DNA of 64,000 nt. It comes from Cloeon dipterum (taxonomy: Eukaryota; Arthropoda; Insecta; Ephemeroptera; Baetidae). The DNA lies in the NCBI RefSeq assembly GCF_949628265.1, contig NC_088788.1, forward strand, positions 8,928,001 through 8,992,000, given 5' to 3'. The translations under genes were made by a program, and so were the position numbers. Below, piece by piece: positions 61,291 to 64,000 of this stretch. Under the pieces are notes generated by a model. The model searched no databases and was not told the origin of the DNA. It saw nothing but the letters and a program-made list of their open reading frames with translations. Position 1 is the stretch's first letter, and every line of letters starts with the position of its first letter.

Positions 61291-61370
<80 letters not shown>
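61291..61370. repeat. (TC)40 microsatellite
   Basis: Eighty bases of perfect TC repeat in a GC-richer island. On the minus strand this gives an artefactual Arg-Glu repeat frame. Long perfect dinucleotide tracts are expected to vary in length between individuals. Confidence 0.95.
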
Positions 61371-61373
<3 letters not shown>

Positions 61374-63383
61374 GTTGCTGTTTGCACACCGCACTGCAGC
61401 TTTGGCACAAGTTCGCCGCAAAACGATAAATTTTTGGGGCGGTGGGAACACATTTTAGACCAAAGTTTAAACCAGGAGCTGTGAGTAATGTGGTCTGAAG
61501 GAATTCCTGAATTTATTTTGAAATGCAGCTTTAAGAATATTAATAAAATGTGTCAAGTTCTAATCATAAAATTCCAAATAAAATCAGCTTTTGCTATGCA
61601 TCAAGGAATCAGCATTAAATTTAAATATAAATTTTCCTATTCGCATTTTCTTCTTTCGAGGAGCAAAATCTTTAGATTTTAGCAAATTTAATAGGGTGTT
61701 TAAAGATTTATGGGCTGTATAAAAAAGAGCTGTTCATTTAATGCTATTTGTAATATACAACCTTTACAGTTTTCATAGTAGATTTAAAAATTTTGCTGTT
61801 TTTTCGGCTAACGCCAACTAATTATACACTTTTTGTTATTTAAAACCATAAATATTAGTCAAAATTTGGGAAAAATATGCGTAGAAATATTTATTTTACT
61901 TTAAAGACTTATCTGGAAAAAATGATATCTTTTTTTCCTTACATTTTTTTATTACTTGCCTTTAATTCCTTCAGGATGCAAGAAACTAGAAAAAACTTAT
62001 AAATCAAGTTTAGACGCATTTTAGCAGTCTAGAAAATAGGTTAAGATTTTTATTTCAATGTATTTTCGATATCCTTAAAAATCTGAAGGTGATCACAGGA
62101 CAAAAAAATAGCATATTATGAGAACAGGCATCTGATCAGGGGTGGTTGAGATGAGTCTAATGGTGTGCAGTTTTTGCGACAAAGATAATAACACAAACCC
62201 GGAAATCTCGGCCTTAGTCTAATTTCAAAACCTTTAATTCTCTAAATTACCATTCATTATTTGTACTCTACACATTATCGAAATATCTTTGAGGAGAATA
62301 AAACAAAAATTTGCCTCAAGCATATTATTAAATAGCAAAAATATCTGCAACTTTTAACCCAACCAAGAGTTACTTCGCTAATGAGTAAAGCTGTCAGCGT
62401 GTCTCATTGAATCGTCGAAAGTGCGTGTATATTATGATTTCAAGGTACACTGCTCAGGGCAAACAAAGGCTGGTCGCTCAATTTGCGTGGCCGTAAGCAT
62501 CTCTCACCGAAAAGGTGTAACAATCAAGGCTGCACCAAATAAGGTAATCGATTTTTTATTTCTTCCACGCTGCTGTCCGAGCTGTGCGGCTATTTGCCAA
62601 ACAGCAAAAAATTCGCGTTTCCTTTCCTTTGAGCAGCGCTCCCTCCGCGAAACACGATATTTACTCGACGGGCCGCTGATCGAGAGATGAAAAATGAGGC
62701 GTTTGAAAGGCGAAAATTGATGACGAGGCCCGCCCGCCCGCAATCCAGCCAGCCAGCCAGCCACCCATCGCTGATCCGCAGCGATCAGGTGCCAGTTCGC
62801 CGGCGTGACCGGACAACCGCATCGGGGATAAGCGCAACTGCATTCCGCGGCCAGGGGGTACTAAAACGCACGTGCTATTTGTACCCTTCGCACGTAGGTT
62901 TGACGAATATAAAATTCACCAGGGAGAGCGCAAAAGCAAAAGTCGCTGTCAAACGGAAATTTTATTATTCCTTCGCAGGGAGGATTCCAGGAAAAATTCT
63001 TTCTTCTGATAAGTTTATCCTACAGCTAATAGCAATAAACTTTATTTTGTGTGTTTAACTCTGGAATGTGCAGCGCATTCAATTTGTAATATTCGCTTAA
63101 GTTCATATCTAGATCACGACCAAGGAAAGTTAAATTTCAGATTTTCTTTTATATATCTAAATAAAATTTTGCCAATTTTTTGCATTATTTGTAATATTTT
63201 GTAAATTTACCTATATTGATGAAATAAATCATAATTTTCAATAAAGAGACAGTGCTCGCTGCTGGATTAGCAGAAAAACTCTACAGCTGATTTTTTTTCA
63301 GAAGTTCATAAGGCAACCTTATCCTAAAAATTTGTGTAAGATAGTTTAATGCATATTCTCACGTATAAAAAAATAAATAATCA

Positions 63384-63815
63384 ATTCACCAGTTGCATAA
63401 ACCTTTAGTGTTCAAATCAGCCAACAGATGGCGTAACCGTATATTTTCTTAAAAAATTAATTTTAAGGCACTTCCGCTGCGAAGATCAGACTCAATCTAC
63501 CTACTGTGAATTCTTCACTTAATTTGCTTTCTTTTGACGTGCTGAAAACCAAAATCAGTTCAGCCATTTGCCGTAGAAACTTTGTAAAAGATTTTTTATT
63601 TAAAAAAATAGTCTTTCATGATTCTGCGGCGTTTGGCTGAACCGATTTTAGTTTTCAGCACGTCAAATGAAAGCATATTAAAGGAAGAATGCACAATTAC
63701 AGGATAGAGTCTGAAATCGCAGCGGAAGTGCCTTAAAATTAAATTTTTAAGAAAGTCTATGATTGCGCCATCTGTTGGCGGCTTCGAATATAAGGGTTTA
63801 TACAACTGGTCAATT
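63384..63815. mobile_element. Palindromic MITE with CTCF-like motif, full copy
   Basis: The two arms are inverted copies along most of the length. Left: AATTCACCAGTTGCATAAACC, interrupted here only by mismatches, then GCCAACAGATGGCG. Right: CGCCATCTGTTGGCGGC then CAACTGGTCAATT. Mirror-image blocks AAGGCACTTCCGCT and AGCGGAAGTGCCTT lie inside. About 430 bases, no coding capacity. AATT at both ends may be part of the element or a target duplication. Confidence 0.75.
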
Positions 63816-64000
63816 CTCTTTGGCCTATTTGCAGGAAAATCCTGAAAACTGAAGCCAAAATGTCAAACCTCTGCGCGCACTCATAAAATTTCCTTATCCC
63901 AGGGTGTAATCAGAGTTTCTGGAGGGGCCACGGGTTTGTGGAGTGTCTGGCCGGAACCGTTTAGACTGTTTAATATCACGCGGATAATTCGGTTTGGTGC

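Larger units (their letters stand above)
39433..64000 (+). other. Long non-coding region, probable giant first intron
   Basis: After the donor at 39433 I find no supported exon on either strand. The region alternates AT-rich DNA with GC-richer islands at roughly 40900-41260, 41540-42400, 43040-43560, 44480-44850, 45960-46330, 46900-47400, 48100-48500, 49540-50230, 52240-52870, 54410-55030, 56500-57300, 57830-58340, 59400-60300, 60900-61450 and 62400-63000. The islands contain short frames on both strands without recognisable domains. Regularly spaced islands in a long first intron are often enhancers, but this is inference only. An intergenic region beyond an undetected second exon cannot be excluded. 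Confidence 0.4.

Noticed and set aside
60991..61453. Arg-Glu repeat frames
   Set aside because: Produced by the (TC)40 microsatellite.

Overview
This is eukaryotic, almost certainly arthropod (probably insect) nuclear DNA. It is AT-rich and intron-rich, has long non-coding stretches, contains a C2H2 zinc-finger gene split into many small exons, and is loaded with short DNA transposons, a 5S-rRNA-derived SINE and an R4/Dong-type non-LTR retrotransposon. No bacterial-type operons, CRISPR arrays or tRNA genes were seen. I cannot name the species from the sequence alone.

Region 1-16.5 kb. The main content is a minus-strand multi-exon gene (7302-14637 and probably further 5') that I reconstructed from splice signals and reading frames. 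Its N-terminal half is an array of short exons (69-111 bp, mostly recognisable duplicates of three exon types), every one with phase-2 introns on both sides. Its C-terminal half is two tandem three-exon cassettes, each coding for a degenerate penta-EF-hand (PEF)-like domain, ending in a stop at 7302. A partial second copy of the exon array lies at 1-1114 (minus). A near-identical inverted copy without PEF exons lies at 31594-32478 (plus). Between and inside these are dispersed repeats: hAT MITEs with clear 8-bp target-site duplications, two SINE copies with a 5S-like head, and two copies with the same body but a different head.

Region 16.5-21.5 kb. Two longer hAT-type non-autonomous elements (16553-17775 and 17866-18930) sit side by side, the first carrying another palindromic MITE nested inside it. 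A nested hairpin repeat lies at 20338-20880. No gene was recognised here.

Region 21.6-30.1 kb. A complete minus-strand gene codes for a protein of about 1090 residues with roughly 13 C2H2/C2HC zinc fingers. I could follow it through 11 coding exons with consistent phase, from a start codon at 30102 to a stop at 21591. An inverted-repeat MITE sits in its first intron.

Region 30.1-38.7 kb. Repeats shared with the first 3.5 kb are followed by an apparently intact 1218-codon retrotransposon ORF (Myb-like N-terminus, reverse transcriptase with YLDD, CCHC knuckle, restriction-like endonuclease). It is inserted in a TAA microsatellite, as expected of Dong elements.

Region 38.7-64 kb. A first coding exon (39103-39432) of a secreted or membrane protein with a signal peptide is followed by a strong splice donor and about 24.5 kb with no recognisable exon, read here as a giant first intron. 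It alternates AT-rich stretches with GC-richer islands that may be regulatory, and holds hAT MITEs, CTCF-motif-bearing MITEs, a 20.4/50.5 kb repeat and a (TC)40 microsatellite.
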